Shown here: one piece after another, positions 63,877 to 64,000 of the stretch
Position numbering within the stretch: position 1 is the stretch's first letter
How the letters are laid out: each line of letters opens with the position of its first letter
Source of the DNA: Rhodoglobus vestalii
GTDB taxonomy: Bacteria > Actinomycetota > Actinomycetes > Actinomycetales > Microbacteriaceae
NCBI RefSeq assembly: GCF_006788895.1
Contig: NZ_VFRA01000001.1
Span: 1,798,001 to 1,862,000, forward strand
Direction: 5' to 3'
DNA length: 64,000 bases
Notes under the pieces: model-generated
Database searches by the model: none
Told to the model about the DNA's origin: nothing
What the model saw: the letters and a program-made list of their open reading frames with translations, nothing else
Position numbers and translations under genes: made by a program

Positions 63877-64000
63877 CTAATTCCCCCTCTTAATCGTTAC
63901 CTTCCTCGATACCTCCTCATCTCGTAGAGGGCATGTGTCATCGTGCGTCATGCACGTCAATGCTCTTCTTCTTCGACATCGCTTTCTCGTCGGAGAAGAA
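63877..64000 (-). other. Right window edge, possible 3' end of another gene
   Basis: A minus-strand frame enters from the window edge (FFSDEKAMSKKKSIDVHDAR) and stops at 63938-63940. It may be the C-terminus of an upstream gene or the broken-off N-terminal part of the GIY-YIG gene. Too short to identify. Confidence 0.25.

Noticed and set aside
1..64000. tRNA, rRNA, tmRNA or other structural RNA genes
   Set aside because: No T-loop GGTTCRA context with a matching acceptor stem and no rRNA-like block was seen by eye; a covariance-model scan would be needed to exclude small RNAs.

Overview
The window looks like a chromosomal segment of a high-GC Gram-positive actinobacterium, most likely a member of the Microbacteriaceae. 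The signs are a DUF3073 protein, a PGPGW-type membrane protein, DUF3817 and DUF2254 proteins, a YczE/MocR pair, a SCP-type protein beside the purine genes, many GTG starts and dense GTGA/ATGA start-stop overlaps. Genus-level placement is inference. No rRNA, tRNA or CRISPR array was seen.

Layout. 0-12.4 kb: a 5'-partial-to-window cysK, a large secreted nuclease/5'-nucleotidase, a tryptophan-to-anthranilate (kynurenine) operon closed by a PaaX-type regulator, an intact hicAB toxin-antitoxin pair, a small membrane protein and a DEAD-box RNA helicase with a long Arg-rich repeat segment. 12.6-23.5 kb: a lone RND exporter, a divergent MocR/YczE pair, an operon of a membrane-anchored protein, psuG, psuK and trpF, two adjacent fluoride channel genes, a flavin oxidoreductase and DUF3073. 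23.6-29.8 kb: purM, purF, purD and purC with small companions and ridA; the purM-purF intergenic region carries a tandem-repeat array. purS and purQ lie further on at 47.2-48.1 kb.

29.9-36.5 kb is an accessory, decaying zone: several genes broken by different lesions (homopolymer insertion, 7-bp repeat expansion, nonsense codon, frameshift) surround an intact hipBA module with a three-copy repeat upstream. 36.5-45.2 kb looks like a peptide-use island: an oligopeptide-binding lipoprotein, M24 and M20 peptidases, an Lrp regulator, an aminotransferase, a flavin amine oxidase-like protein and a serine hydrolase. 45-55.6 kb is ordinary: YceI, an MFS transporter, purS/purQ, a CPBP protein, MscS, DUF2254, GNAT, TauE, and a fur-catalase pair.

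55.7-64 kb is a second accessory region. It holds a degenerate IS3-family element, a two-gene potassium/proton antiporter, remnants of an ABC-2 permease and of an ISAzo13-type transposase, then a cluster of a DUF4062-TPR protein, a nucleotidyltransferase coupled to a PPP-type phosphatase, and a GIY-YIG/T5orf172-like gene lacking a start. This last cluster is the best candidate in the window for an undescribed defence- or toxin-antitoxin-like system, but that role is inferred only from gene content and context.
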